From Sporolactobacillus sp. THM7-7 (GTDB lineage Bacteria; Bacillota; Bacilli; Bacillales; Sporolactobacillaceae), in assembly GCF_004153225.1 (NCBI RefSeq), contig NZ_SEMB01000009.1, positions 37,160 through 101,159 on the forward strand: a stretch of DNA of 64,000 nucleotides. Direction: 5' to 3'. The stretch's first letter is position 1; the number at the start of each line of letters is the position of its first letter. Below are positions 1 through 8,774 of this stretch, piece after piece. The position numbers were made by a program, and so were the translations under genes. The notes beneath the pieces were generated by a model. That model made no database searches and was not told where the DNA came from. It saw nothing but the letters and a program-made list of their open reading frames with translations.

Positions 1-611
1 GCGCCCTTGGCATCGGACAGATGGGCGTGAAAATGTTTCGGCGCGATGCATCGATCAGTGTCATCCTGAGCCTCTTTTTAGGACTCGGCATTCTTTTTCT
101 TTCCCTGTCCAACAAACAGGCCAATTTTACCGCAAGCATTCTGTTCGGAAGTGTCGTCGGCATCAATATTCAGGATGTATGGCAGATTGTCGGGCTGACT
201 ATTGTCGTTATTCTTGTCCTGGCCGTGGGTTATCGGTGGCTGAAATTCGATTCGTTTGATCAAGTCGGCGCCGAGTCGGCGGGATTGCCCATTCGCTGGA
301 TCTCGGTCGGTTTTCTGCTCTTAATGTCGATTTCGGTCAGCGTTGCGGTACAGATTGTCGGCGCGCTGCTCGTCTTTGCGCTCATGACGGTTCCGGCTGC
401 AGCCGCCCGCTGCTTTACCCAGTCGATTTTCGGCATGATTCTCGTGTCTTCGATTCTGGCCGTTCTGGGTGTCTGGTTCGGACTGGTGATGAGCTATTAT
501 ACGAACGCGCCGGTCAGCTTCTTTATCACAAGCTTTGAAGCTCTGGCGTACTTCATCGGGATCGTCTATCAAAGGCTCGTGAACAGATACCGGGTCGCTC
601 AGCTCAACTAA
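1..611 (+). CDS. Metal ABC transporter permease, ABC-3 family (5' truncated)
   Basis: This is the C-terminal part of a zinc/manganese-type ABC importer permease (ZnuB/AdcB/MntB family). The reading frame is open to the left edge (codons before the first ATG at 21 read A-L-G-I-G-Q), so the gene starts outside the window. About six hydrophobic segments are visible, and the stretch GALLVFALMTVPAAAAR is the conserved helix of the ABC-3 family, near its usual position before the last two helices. The protein would form the membrane channel and pair with an ATPase and a lipoprotein that must lie upstream. Metal specificity cannot be told from this part. A strong terminator follows at 651-701. Confidence 0.85.
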   Translation, partial: ALGIGQMGVKMFRRDASISVILSLFLGLGILFLSLSNKQANFTASILFGSVVGINIQDVWQIVGLTIVVILVLAVGYRWLKFDSFDQVGAESAGLPIRWISVGFLLLMSISVSVAVQIVGALLVFALMTVPAAAARCFTQSIFGMILVSSILAVLGVWFGLVMSYYTNAPVSFFITSFEALAYFIGIVYQRLVNRYRVAQLN

Positions 612-650
612 GGTGTTATATGAAAAGATGTTTTTATAAATAAAGTCTAT

Positions 651-701
651 AAATAAACCGGAGGGGAATGGAGCGTTTCTATTTTTCCCTCCGGTTTATT
701 T
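651..701. terminator. Intrinsic terminator, probably bidirectional
   Basis: A perfect 15-bp inverted repeat (651-665 with 687-701) encloses a 21-nt loop. The outer arm ends are A- and T-rich on both sides, so it can end transcription from the metal permease (+) and from cvfB (-), which converge here. Confidence 0.85.
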
Positions 702-714
702 ATATGGAACTTAT

Positions 715-836
715 GATACGTGTTCACACAAACACAGAAGAAGTTTAACCAAAAGAGGAGAAAGTTCAGCCGGATGAAACGGATGTTCAGACGGATCGTG
801 CGCGGCTTCGGAAAATTCGGGACGATGTGCGGCGGG
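715..836. repeat. Degenerate 21-bp periodic sequence 3' of cvfB
   Basis: No gene is apparent here. The motif GTTCA or a near match recurs at 722, 743, 764 and 785, exactly 21 bp apart, and weaker matches follow at 806 and 827. Units look like a decayed version of the arrays elsewhere in the window. It starts directly behind the cvfB stop codon (reading on the minus strand) and runs to the terminator at 651-701. The period is seen in the sequence; relationship to the other arrays is inferred. Confidence 0.45.
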
Positions 837-1706
837 TCATTTCTGGTTTTGCGTGTTTTTGAGATAAGTCCAGCCGTCTTTTTGATAGATTTTATCTTCC
901 TTCATCAGTTTGCCGAGCGCTTTTTTAAAATCGCCTTTACTGATTGAGAAGCGTGTGCGAATATCTTCGGGCAAACTTTTATCCGAATAAGGCATCGCGC
1001 CGCCGCGGCTTGTCATATACTGAAATATGGCTCCGGCATTTTCGTCAATCGCTTCATAACGCCGGGGACGCATGGATAAATTGACGGTCCCATCATCTTT
1101 GACGTCGATGACCCGGGCATGAATCTTCTGGCCAAGACGCAGCCGGCCGGTCATCTCGCTTTCGTGAATAAAGCCGAGGCAGTTTTCCTCTGTAATCAGG
1201 CGTGCCCCTTCACGAAGCAGTCGGTAAACGGTAGCGTCTACAGGCTGATGAAGCGGATTTGAGGCCGGTACAGACAAAGCTTGTACGACCGGTTCATCGG
1301 CGAGTTGGACAAAAAGTCGGCCTTTTTTACCCGTTTTCAAGCTGCAGTAAACACGGTCGCTGACTGCCGGCCAGTCCGCCCAATCATCGGGAAGATCATC
1401 TTTTGACAAAAGCATATCTTTTCGAATCCCGATATCGACAAAAACGCCGTACCTTTTGTTGACACCGGCGACCGGCGCCCAATCATAAATGCCGACGCGG
1501 ATGGCCGGGATCCTATTCGTTGCTGCCAGGCGCCCGCGATGATCCTGATAGAGAAAGACGCGTTGCGGAGCCGCTTCGTCAATCGGCTCTGATAGATCGT
1601 TTTTATGAAGGAGAATATCCTCGTTTCCGTCAGTCAGGAAGTAGCCAAACGGCGATTGGTGGGAAATATCGAGGGTAACAACGGTTCCCGCTTGTAACGA
1701 TGCCAT
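837..1706 (-). CDS. cvfB: S1-domain RNA-binding protein, CvfB/YitL family
   Basis: About 289 residues. The N-terminal part (MASLQAGTVV...) and the repeated GVFVDIG / LGFIHESE / VNLSMRP patterns are those of tandem S1-like OB folds, followed by a winged-helix-like C terminus with the pattern SFSKGDFKKALGKL-like (here ISKGDFKKALGKL). The family is known in staphylococci as CvfB, an RNA-binding virulence regulator, and as YitL in Bacillus. The start was set at the ATG at 1706 because AGAAGG lies just upstream and because the longer frame (to 1781) adds 25 residues that do not look like the family. No operon partner is seen; it converges with the metal permease. Confidence 0.82.
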   Translation of the reverse strand: MASLQAGTVVTLDISHQSPFGYFLTDGNEDILLHKNDLSEPIDEAAPQRVFLYQDHRGRLAATNRIPAIRVGIYDWAPVAGVNKRYGVFVDIGIRKDMLLSKDDLPDDWADWPAVSDRVYCSLKTGKKGRLFVQLADEPVVQALSVPASNPLHQPVDATVYRLLREGARLITEENCLGFIHESEMTGRLRLGQKIHARVIDVKDDGTVNLSMRPRRYEAIDENAGAIFQYMTSRGGAMPYSDKSLPEDIRTRFSISKGDFKKALGKLMKEDKIYQKDGWTYLKNTQNQK

Positions 1707-1838
1707 ATCTGGCCTTCTTTCTTCGAATATTAACTTTATTATGCACCACATATTATAACATGATACCACCCGATGAATCATCGGGAATCGGGCAGAAGTT
1801 CATTCCCCTTAAAAAGGAAGGCTCTGTCCCATTTTACT

Positions 1839-1956
1839 GTTGACTGTGGGCTGTTTTTTAGAAGCACGACATTTCCGAGACGCCTGCTGGAATAGCGAAC
1901 CAGGCTGCAAACCTGCAGCGAGGTATCCAAACGGCAAATGCTGGGTGGATCAATAA
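1839..1956. repeat. Decayed copy of the Bacillaceae-type intergenic repeat
   Basis: The region 1707-2040 holds no gene. Part of it (cgacatttccgagacgcctg and agcgaggta) resembles the repeats at 34734-34888 and 52554-52688, including an end resembling ATCAACA (here GATCAATA) and a start TGTTGAC. Alignment by eye only; many differences. Confidence 0.35.
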
Positions 1957-2058
1957 TAGTGATTAACGGGAGCAAGAATAAAAAAATTGTCAAGTGCCTT
2001 TTTGAAAAAATGCATTAAAACGATTACAAAAAATCATTATTTCATAATATCGTAACAA

Positions 2059-2086
2059 TTGAAGATAATAATATATGTGCTACAAT
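2059..2086 (+). promoter_or_regulatory. Sigma-A-type promoter for odhAB
   Basis: TTGAAG (2059-2064) and TACAAT (2081-2086) are separated by 16 nt. The start of transcription would be near 2093, leaving a leader of about 110 nt before odhA. Confidence 0.6.
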
Positions 2087-2142
2087 AAAATTACAAGCCG
2101 AGTGAAGATTGAAACCGGCTAGTTTTAAAAGTTTTCAGATTT

Positions 2143-2157
2143 TGGTAAGCGCTTAAT
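2143..2157 (+). promoter_or_regulatory. cre-like site in the odhA leader
   Basis: TGGTAAGCGCTTAAT contains the 10-bp palindrome TAAGCGCTTA and differs from the CcpA consensus WTGNAANCGNWNNCW at two fixed positions. It lies downstream of the promoter, where CcpA would act as a roadblock. Catabolite repression of the TCA cycle branch is established in Bacillus; its action here is inferred. Confidence 0.5.
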
Positions 2158-2202
2158 TATCGCATTATCTCTTAGATCAGGGAATGAGAAAATCTAAAAG
2201 AG

Positions 2203-5118
2203 TTGGGAGCGATGACATTGCCCGCAAACAAAATATTGGAAAAACGGAATCCCTGGCAGAACATTTCCCGTCTCAATATGGGCTATGTTGATGAGCAGTA
2301 TGATAAATATTTGGATAATCCGGATACCGTTGACCCGACGCTGCGCAACTTGTTTGACCGTTGGGGTAGGCCGGAGAATGTGGAAAGAGATCGGACGACG
2401 GTTCAGACGATCACGGAAGATGATTCGGCAGGCACGGCGTTCGACCTGGATCAGGTTGTTGGTGCGGTCAGATTGTCGGAACGGATTCGCGCGTACGGAC
2501 ATCTTCTGGCGCATATCAATCCGCTTGGCGAAAACCGGCAAGTACAGACACATTTAATGGACCTGGCCGCTTTTCATTTGTCTCCCAAAAAATTGAAAGC
2601 GATTCCTTCACGATTTATCTGGCCGGAAGCTCCCGAGGATGTCCGGAATGCGCTTGATGTGGTGAATCATCTGCGCGGGCTTTATTCACAGTCGATGGCT
2701 TATGAGTTTAGTCATGTTCATGATTTGAAAGAGAAAAAATGGCTCAATGAAATGATAGAAAGTAAGCGCTTCCACTTTGGGCTGAATGATCAGGAGAAAA
2801 AGGATTTGCTCAAGCAGCTAACGAAGGTGGAAACCTTTGAACAGTTTCTCCATAAAACGTTTGTCGGGCAAAAGCGCTTTTCCATTGAGGGACTGGATGT
2901 CCTTGTCCCGATGCTCGATAAATTAATTCAGTTCGGTGTCAGCGACGGGACGAAGCAGGTGATGATCGGCATGGCCCACCGCGGGCGTCTCAGCGTGCTG
3001 GCTCACATTCTAGGGAAGCCTTATGAAAAAATTCTGGCTGAATTTGTCCACGCGCCGATTAAGAGCATGGTCCCGTCGGAGGGATCGAAAGGGATTAATT
3101 ACGGATGGACCGGTGATGTGAAATACCACCTTGGAGCCTGGCGCGCGATTGAAGAGGGCGAAAAGAAGTATTTGCTTCAATATGCGGGCGAAAAGGATCG
3201 GACAGACGGCGAGATACAGGCTAGACTGACCCTGGCAAACAACCCCAGTCATCTCGAGGTTGTCGACCCAGTTATTGAAGGATACGCCCGGGCGGCTCAG
3301 GATGATCGCAGCGAAAGAGGGTATCCCACCCAGAATCTTGAAAAGGCATTCAGCATCATGATTCACGGGGACGCTGCCTTCACCGGTGAAGGCGTCGTGG
3401 CGGAAACGCTCAATTTAAGCCGGCTTAGCGGATTCAACACGGGCGGAACGATTCATATCATTGCCAATAACCAGCTTGGCTTCACGACGGATCATGAAGA
3501 CGGGCGCTCGACCGCTTATGCGAGTGACCTGGCCAAAGGTTTTGAGGTGCCGATCGTACACGTGAATGCCGATGATCCGGAAGCTTGTCTGCGCGCCATT
3601 TTTCTCGCCTATCATTACCGGAGAACGTTCCATAAAGATTTTCTGATCGATCTGTGCGGATACAGGCGCTACGGCCATAACGAATCCGATGATCCGCAGG
3701 CGACGCAGCCGCTGCTCTATCGGAAGATCCGCAATCATCCGACAGTAGCGGATATTTATCTGAAAAAGCTTGAAGAAAACGGGCTCGTGGCGATGCAGGA
3801 ACGCGATGCTTACCGAAAGCACCTTCTGGAGAAGCTTCAGGCGATCTACAATGCCTCGCGCGAACAGCAGAAAAAAGAACTTAAGGCCATTCCTTTTCCT
3901 GAAAAGCTGGCTCAATCGCTCGACCACATCCGAACGAGCGTCCCGATCGGCGAGCTGAAAGATTTGAATGCTCAGCTTCTTGACTGGCCGGAAGATTTTC
4001 ATGTCTATCCAAAACTCGCGAGGATTTTGAACCGAAGAAAAAACGCGTTGAACGCCGGCCACAGAATTGACTGGGGTACCGGGGAAACGCTGGCATTTGC
4101 CTCTATTCTGAAGGATGGCACACCGATCCGCTTTACCGGTCAGGATGTCGAACGGGGAACTTTCGCCCATCGTCATTCGGTGCTGCATGACGCCGAAACC
4201 GGAGCCACTTATTCTCCATTCCATCACCTGAAAGGTGTGCACGCCTCGTTCGACATTCACAACAGTCCGCTGTCTGAGACTGCCGTCATTGGATTTGAAT
4301 ACGGATACAACGTATGCGCACCGGAGACGCTGGTCATATGGGAGGCGCAATTCGGCGACTTCGCAAACGTCGGTCAGGTGATGTTCGATCAGTTCGTCGC
4401 GGCCGGAAGAGCGAAATGGGGACAGAAATCGGGGATGGTGATCCTCCTTCCGCACGGATACGAAGGCATGGGCCCGGAACATTCCAGCGGACGTCTTGAA
4501 CGCTTTCTTCAATTGTCGGCTGAAAACAACTGGACGGTTGCCAATCTGACGTCGCCTGCCCAATACTTCCACATTTTGCGCCGTCAGGCTTCGATACTTC
4601 ATTCTGACCTCGCCCGCCCGCTCGTGATTATGTCGCCGAAAAGCCTGCTCCGGCATCCGAAAGCGGCCTCGTCGCCCGCTGATTTGTCGGAAGGCCGGTT
4701 TCAGAGTGTGATGGAAGAGCCGCTGACAGGAGGCAAACCGGAGAAAGTGGAACGGATTGTGCTCTGCAGCGGAAAGGTGGCCATCGATCTCGCGGTTGAG
4801 ATTGAGACGCAGACGGCCAGTCTCGATTGGCTCCATGTTCTGCGCGTCGAGGAACTTTATCCGTTCCCCTCAGAGAAACTGAAAGACTTTTTCCGGAAGT
4901 ATCCGCAACTGAAAGAAATCGTCTGGCTTCAGGAAGAACCGAAAAATATGGGAGCCTGGGCGTATGCCGAGTCGCGGCTGCGCAAGATTCTGCCTCACAG
5001 AGCTGCCCTGCGTTATATTGGACGGATCGCGCATTCGAGTCCGGCTACAGGAGAGCCGGAATTTCATAAGAGAGGCCAGAGGAGAATTCTTACGGAAGCT
5101 CTGACTAAAGATTTTTAA
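2203..5118 (+). CDS. odhA: 2-oxoglutarate dehydrogenase E1 component
   Basis: 971 residues from the TTG at 2203, or 968 from the ATG at 2212; neither has ideal ribosome-binding spacing, so the exact start is open. E1 decarboxylates 2-oxoglutarate with thiamine diphosphate and passes the succinyl group to the lipoyl arm of E2 in the TCA cycle. The protein shows the N-terminal E2-contact segment (GYVDEQYDKY), the thiamine-site motifs HRGRL near residue 257 and GDAAFTGEG near 389, and the C-terminal transketolase-like domain with EYGYNVCAPETLVIWEAQFG. Length is close to Bacillus OdhA (about 940). odhB follows after about 120 bp, as in other Bacillales; the E3 subunit is not encoded here and is normally shared with pyruvate dehydrogenase. 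Confidence 0.96.
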   Translation: MGAMTLPANKILEKRNPWQNISRLNMGYVDEQYDKYLDNPDTVDPTLRNLFDRWGRPENVERDRTTVQTITEDDSAGTAFDLDQVVGAVRLSERIRAYGHLLAHINPLGENRQVQTHLMDLAAFHLSPKKLKAIPSRFIWPEAPEDVRNALDVVNHLRGLYSQSMAYEFSHVHDLKEKKWLNEMIESKRFHFGLNDQEKKDLLKQLTKVETFEQFLHKTFVGQKRFSIEGLDVLVPMLDKLIQFGVSDGTKQVMIGMAHRGRLSVLAHILGKPYEKILAEFVHAPIKSMVPSEGSKGINYGWTGDVKYHLGAWRAIEEGEKKYLLQYAGEKDRTDGEIQARLTLANNPSHLEVVDPVIEGYARAAQDDRSERGYPTQNLEKAFSIMIHGDAAFTGEGVVAETLNLSRLSGFNTGGTIHIIANNQLGFTTDHEDGRSTAYASDLAKGFEVPIVHVNADDPEACLRAIFLAYHYRRTFHKDFLIDLCGYRRYGHNESDDPQATQPLLYRKIRNHPTVADIYLKKLEENGLVAMQERDAYRKHLLEKLQAIYNASREQQKKELKAIPFPEKLAQSLDHIRTSVPIGELKDLNAQLLDWPEDFHVYPKLARILNRRKNALNAGHRIDWGTGETLAFASILKDGTPIRFTGQDVERGTFAHRHSVLHDAETGATYSPFHHLKGVHASFDIHNSPLSETAVIGFEYGYNVCAPETLVIWEAQFGDFANVGQVMFDQFVAAGRAKWGQKSGMVILLPHGYEGMGPEHSSGRLERFLQLSAENNWTVANLTSPAQYFHILRRQASILHSDLARPLVIMSPKSLLRHPKAASSPADLSEGRFQSVMEEPLTGGKPEKVERIVLCSGKVAIDLAVEIETQTASLDWLHVLRVEELYPFPSEKLKDFFRKYPQLKEIVWLQEEPKNMGAWAYAESRLRKILPHRAALRYIGRIAHSSPATGEPEFHKRGQRRILTEALTKDF

Positions 5119-5241
5119 CTCGTCCGAAATACCTGAATAAAGCACCTTCGCTAAAGGCGAATGCGAAAGCACGATAAACAGGTGCATCCGGCCGAGGATA
5201 AGGAATATAAATAAGATGTGTTTGATTCGGAGGGGATCAGT

Positions 5242-6528
5242 TTGATTGAAGTTAAAGTACCGGAACTCGCAGAATCTATAACGGAAGGAACCATTGTCAG
5301 GTGGCTCGTCGATGTCGGGAGTCCCGTGAATCAGGGCGATGATATCGCCGAAATTGAGACGGACAAGGTCAACATCCAGATCAGTGCGGAGCACTCTGGT
5401 GTGCTGAAAGAAATTGAGAAGGGTGTTGACGAGACCGTCGAAGTCGGCGAAGTGATTGCGCTGCTCGATGAAAGTACCGATGCGGGTGCCGCCGCCTCAT
5501 CGCCTGCTCCGGCGGCTCAAAAAGCGAAACCGGAAGGGACAGAGACGGAGAAAACGCAGGATAAACCGGCCGCGAAGCCGGCGCCGAAAACCGTGCCTGA
5601 TCCTGTGGCATCATCAGGAGGTGCGGGACGCAAGCTCGCTTCTCCGGCAGCTCGAAAGCTGGCCAGGGAGAAAGGAATCGATTTGAACGCTCTGCAAACA
5701 AGCGACCCGCTCGGCCGTGTACGCGTAGAGGATATAAGCCGGCAGACGGCGGCTCCACAGCCGGCAAAGCCAGCCCAGACCGCATCGGAAGCGGCAGCGC
5801 CGCCGGAAGATCCGGCAAAGCCTGTTGAGCGGATTAAAATGTCTCGCCGGCGCCAGACGATCGCCCGCAGGCTCGTTGCTGTCCAGCACGAAGCGGCGAT
5901 GCTGACTACTTTTAACGAAGTGGACTTGACGGCGGTAATGGCCATCCGCAAACGGCGCAAGGAAGCTTTTATTAAAGAACACGACGTCAAGCTTGGTTTC
6001 ATGAGTTTCTTCACCAAGGCGGTCGTCGGCGCCCTGAAGAGTTTCCCGCTTCTGAACGCGGAAATTGACGGGACCGACTTGCTTGTGAAAAAATATTACG
6101 ACATTGGGATTGCCGTCGCGACGGATCAGGGACTGGTTGTCCCAGTTGTCCGCGACGCCGATAAAACAACGTTTGCGGAGATTGAGAAAGCGATCAGAGA
6201 CCTGGCGACTAGGGCGCGGTCCAATAAGCTGACACTCGGCGATTTACAGGGCGGTACGTTTACGATTACAAACGGCGGGACGTTCGGCTCTTTAATGTCC
6301 ACCCCAATCATCAATGCGCCCCAGGTCGGTATTCTCGGCATGCACGGGATTAAGAAACGGCCCGTCGCCGTGTCGACTCCTGAAGGAGAGAAGGTCGAAA
6401 TCCGGCCGATGATGTACATCGCCCTGTCCTATGATCACCGGATTGTCGATGGCAGTGAGGCGGTACAATTCCTCGTCAAAGTGAAAAACCTTCTGGAGGA
6501 TCCAGAGACGCTGCTTTTGGAGGGATAG
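5242..6528 (+). CDS. odhB: 2-oxoglutarate dehydrogenase E2 (dihydrolipoyl succinyltransferase)
   Basis: 428 residues. Domains in order: lipoyl domain with the lipoylated lysine in ETDKVN (Lys42), an Ala/Pro/Lys-rich linker (about 85-130), the peripheral E1/E3-binding domain ([15 protein letters not shown], about 133-165), a second linker, and the catalytic acyltransferase domain ending with the active-site block [11 protein letters not shown] (His near 399). The start is the TTG at 5242, preceded by GGAGGGG with a 6-nt gap; the GTG at 5218 has no such site. It lies 123 bp after odhA and is very probably co-transcribed with it. The family assignment to the succinyl enzyme rests mainly on the odhA neighbour. 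Confidence 0.95.
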   Translation: MIEVKVPELAESITEGTIVRWLVDVGSPVNQGDDIAEIETDKVNIQISAEHSGVLKEIEKGVDETVEVGEVIALLDESTDAGAAASSPAPAAQKAKPEGTETEKTQDKPAAKPAPKTVPDPVASSGGAGRKLASPAARKLAREKGIDLNALQTSDPLGRVRVEDISRQTAAPQPAKPAQTASEAAAPPEDPAKPVERIKMSRRRQTIARRLVAVQHEAAMLTTFNEVDLTAVMAIRKRRKEAFIKEHDVKLGFMSFFTKAVVGALKSFPLLNAEIDGTDLLVKKYYDIGIAVATDQGLVVPVVRDADKTTFAEIEKAIRDLATRARSNKLTLGDLQGGTFTITNGGTFGSLMSTPIINAPQVGILGMHGIKKRPVAVSTPEGEKVEIRPMMYIALSYDHRIVDGSEAVQFLVKVKNLLEDPETLLLEG

Positions 6529-6582
6529 TGAATTTGTATGATTTTTGTCACACTTTGCCGCAAAAAAGCGGATAATATTCAG

Positions 6583-6588
6583 TATAAT
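6583..6588 (+). promoter_or_regulatory. Candidate -10 box for fnr
   Basis: A perfect TATAAT lies 40 nt before the proposed fnr start. No good -35 box at 16-18 nt is visible, which fits an activator-dependent promoter but does not prove it. Confidence 0.35.
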
Positions 6589-6627
6589 TAATGTTAGAAA
6601 CGAATTGCGGTAAAAGGTGTGATCAAC

Positions 6628-7350
6628 GTGGAAAAGTTGTTGGACGCGAAGCGGAGGCAGATCAGCAATACATGTATGTTTTCTGAGAGAAGCCTGGATA
6701 TGTTGAAACGAAAGATGAGTGTGGACTATTACAGAAAAGGCACCAACATTTTTTGGGAAGGCGATCCGTCGGGTAAACTTTTTTACGTGATTCGAGGAAG
6801 AGTTAAGCTGCTGAAATCGGGCGATGACGGAAAAGATCTGGCGCTTCACTATTTCATGTCCGATGACTTGTTCGGTGAATTGAACTGTTTCGGTTGCGGC
6901 GAGTATTCGTTTACGGCTTGTGCGGCCGCAAATTGTACGATCGGCGTCATACGGGAGCAGGATGTAGAGGAAGCGCTTCTGGAAAATACGGGGCTGTCTC
7001 TCGACTTTATGAAATGGGCCGGAGCGATGAATCATTATACACAGGTGAAAATGCGGGATTTGCTGTTTTACGGCAAAAACGGGGCGCTCGCTTCGACTCT
7101 GATCCGGATGATGCACGGTTACGGCCGGAACGAGACGGATGGGGTACACTACTCGATTCGTCTGACCAATGCCGAGCTGGCACAGCTGATCGGATCGACA
7201 CGGGAGACCGTCAACCGCATGCTTCAGGCCTGGAAGAAAGACGGGGCGATCGACTACCGTCACGGATCTATCGTGATTAAGGATCTGAATTACCTAAAAA
7301 GCATTTGCCACTGTGAAGATCGCTGCCCGATGAACATCTGCCGGCTTTGA
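6628..7350 (+). CDS. fnr: Anaerobic regulator of the Crp/Fnr family with C-terminal iron-sulfur ligands
   Basis: 240 residues: a cyclic-nucleotide-type beta-roll (about 20-130), a long dimer helix with the conserved KMRDLLFYGKNGALASTLIRM block, and a helix-turn-helix (LTNAELAQLIGSTRETVNRML). The C terminus CHCEDRCPMNICRL aligns with the cysteine-rich tail of B. subtilis Fnr, which together with an aspartate carries a [4Fe-4S] cluster that senses oxygen. Here the spacing is C-x3-C-x4-C instead of C-x2-C-x4-C. The GTG at 6628 was chosen because AAAGGTG lies 9 nt upstream; the in-frame GTG at 6619 would sit on that site. Likely role: activation of fermentation or nitrate respiration genes when oxygen falls. 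Confidence 0.85.
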   Translation: MEKLLDAKRRQISNTCMFSERSLDMLKRKMSVDYYRKGTNIFWEGDPSGKLFYVIRGRVKLLKSGDDGKDLALHYFMSDDLFGELNCFGCGEYSFTACAAANCTIGVIREQDVEEALLENTGLSLDFMKWAGAMNHYTQVKMRDLLFYGKNGALASTLIRMMHGYGRNETDGVHYSIRLTNAELAQLIGSTRETVNRMLQAWKKDGAIDYRHGSIVIKDLNYLKSICHCEDRCPMNICRL

Positions 7351-7394
7351 GTACATGCTCCACGGCATCTGTTTTTAATAGCACATAAAAAATG

Positions 7395-7429
7395 AAAGCG
7401 ACCATTCTTTTCACTGGTGGTCGCTTTTT
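7395..7429 (+). terminator. Intrinsic terminator after fnr
   Basis: The 10-bp stem AAAGCGACCA / TGGTCGCTTT (7395-7404 with 7418-7427) is followed by further T residues. Confidence 0.85.
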
Positions 7430-7542
7430 GTACGTTCAGAAAGAATAGGATTTCTCGCCGATTAAAGCGTAAGAAAAACTAAGACTTGGGCGGGTGTCAA
7501 GACTTGGCTTCGCTAAGTTTTTCTTTATCTTTTTTTTGACGG

Positions 7543-7571
7543 GACAGGCACTGTATGATGCCTGTCTTTTT
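7543..7571 (+). terminator. Second terminator-like hairpin
   Basis: GACAGGCA (7543-7550) pairs with TGCCTGTC (7559-7566), followed by TTTTTG. It lies between fnr and the nuclease with no gene in front of it, so it may end an unrecognised short transcript from 7430-7540. Confidence 0.55.
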
Positions 7572-7573
7572 GA

Positions 7574-7582
7574 TGCTATAAT
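7574..7582 (+). promoter_or_regulatory. Extended -10 promoter for the nuclease gene
   Basis: TGCTATAAT is a perfect extended -10 element. The -35 region (7554-7559) is poor. It overlaps the end of the preceding terminator hairpin. Confidence 0.5.
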
Positions 7583-7668
7583 ACGTTCAGGGGTTCGAAA
7601 TCGCCCGATTATTAGCAGACTCGGGGGATCAGATCCTTTTTTGACCCAGGATGGAGGCAATATGTACG

Positions 7669-8589
7669 ATGAAAAATGGGTTGATTCGAGGACTTTTGGT
7701 ACTCACCTCATTGTTTTTGTTTACAGGGTGCTCTGAAGAAACGGCTAAAATACAGGAATCTTCGCACCCCGACAATTACAGCCAGGCAGCCGATAAGGAA
7801 CAATCGGAAAGTCAGACAGTTCCTGATTCGGACTCTGACGGATCAGAAAAGGCGCAAGGCGAGAACAAGCGGGTTCCGGGTGTTTCCGCGAAAGTGCTTA
7901 AAGTCGTCGACGGCGATACGATTGATGTTTTGTACAAAGGGGAAGAGAATACGGTACGAATGCTTCTGATTGACACACCGGAGACGCACCATCCGAGAAA
8001 GGGGGTTCAGCCTTACGGTCCGGAAGCCAGCGATTATTCCCATCATCTGATGGATGGCAAAACCGTTCGTCTCGAATTGGCTGCTCAAGGCGGACGTGAC
8101 AAATACGGCCGGCTGCTGGCCTATGTGTACGCGGACGGAAAGTCTGTCGAAGAATCGCTACTTGCCCGCGGTCTGGCACGCGTCGCCTATGTCATTCCGC
8201 CGAACACAAAATACGTGGACCGCTATCGAGCCATTGAGGCGCAGGCAAAGAACAAGAGACTCGGCATCTGGTCGGTCGACGGTTACGCCCGGGAAGACGG
8301 TTATCACCCCGATGTGATGAAGGGGACGTCCGCTTATGAAGAGGCACAGCCGAAAAACGGAGCGTCGGAAAGCGGCGGATCGTCCGTGCAAGACTCGAAA
8401 GCCAAGGTGCCGGGTCAGTTTGCGCCCGACAATCAGGGCAGCTGCGGCGGTGCAATTAAAGGAAATATTTCAGAAAGAGGGAAAATATACCATATGCCTT
8501 CCGATGCCTATTATAAGGCGACCAAGGCCGAAGCTTGCTTCAAAACAAGAGAAGCCGCCCGTGAGGCCGGATTCAGGGCGGCGAAGTAA
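7669..8589 (+). CDS. Lipoprotein thermonuclease (SNase-like)
   Basis: 306 residues. The signal segment ends in the lipobox LFTGC, so the mature protein should be a membrane-anchored lipoprotein outside the cell. A polar linker is followed by a staphylococcal-nuclease fold (about 80-205) with the catalytic residues in VRMLLIDTPE (Arg, Glu) and GRDKYGRLLAYV (Arg). The last 55 residues form a separate small module with a Cys in GSCGGAIKGNIS and another in ACFKTREAA, a type of tail often found on secreted nucleases. The ATG at 7669 was preferred over the in-frame ATG at 7651, because GGAGG at 7653 then serves as ribosome-binding site. Role: degradation of extracellular DNA or RNA, inferred. Confidence 0.88.
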   Translation: MKNGLIRGLLVLTSLFLFTGCSEETAKIQESSHPDNYSQAADKEQSESQTVPDSDSDGSEKAQGENKRVPGVSAKVLKVVDGDTIDVLYKGEENTVRMLLIDTPETHHPRKGVQPYGPEASDYSHHLMDGKTVRLELAAQGGRDKYGRLLAYVYADGKSVEESLLARGLARVAYVIPPNTKYVDRYRAIEAQAKNKRLGIWSVDGYAREDGYHPDVMKGTSAYEEAQPKNGASESGGSSVQDSKAKVPGQFAPDNQGSCGGAIKGNISERGKIYHMPSDAYYKATKAEACFKTREAAREAGFRAAK

Positions 8590-8611
8590 GCGTTTGATGA
8601 GCCGCGGAAGG

Positions 8612-8700
8612 GAAGTGAAGGGTTGAAGTCGAGCAAAATGGTATCAAACCTAGGCAAATCACGAAGAAAGCAGTACGAAACATTACATAAGTCGGCGGAA
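8612..8700. repeat. Weak 21-bp phased sequence 3' of the nuclease gene
   Basis: GCAAA occurs at 8633 and 8654, with related purine-rich words at 8612 (GAAGTGA), 8675 (ACGAAAC) and 8696 (CGGAAAA), all 21 bp apart. The match is faint and could be chance; it is listed because its place (gene stop, phased DNA, terminator) equals that of the clear arrays. Confidence 0.25.
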
Positions 8701-8703
8701 AAA

Positions 8704-8737
8704 AGGCCGAGTCCAAAGTATCTGAACTCGGTCTTTC
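8704..8737. terminator. Bidirectional terminator between convergent genes
   Basis: GGCCGAGTcc pairs with gaACTCGGTC, with one mismatch and one wobble. The left flank is A-rich (reads as a T-run on the minus strand) and the right flank starts with TTT. Confidence 0.75.
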
Positions 8738-8774
8738 TCCGGCGCTAAAGGTCTGGCTTATTGTCGGTTTTTTT

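Noticed and set aside
3415-4836. 473-codon frame antisense to odhA
   Set aside because: It is a shadow of a conserved gene with biased third positions; no ribosome-binding site or known family.
6292-7263. 323-codon frame antisense to odhB and fnr
   Set aside because: Covers two well-supported genes and the fnr promoter; composition effect.
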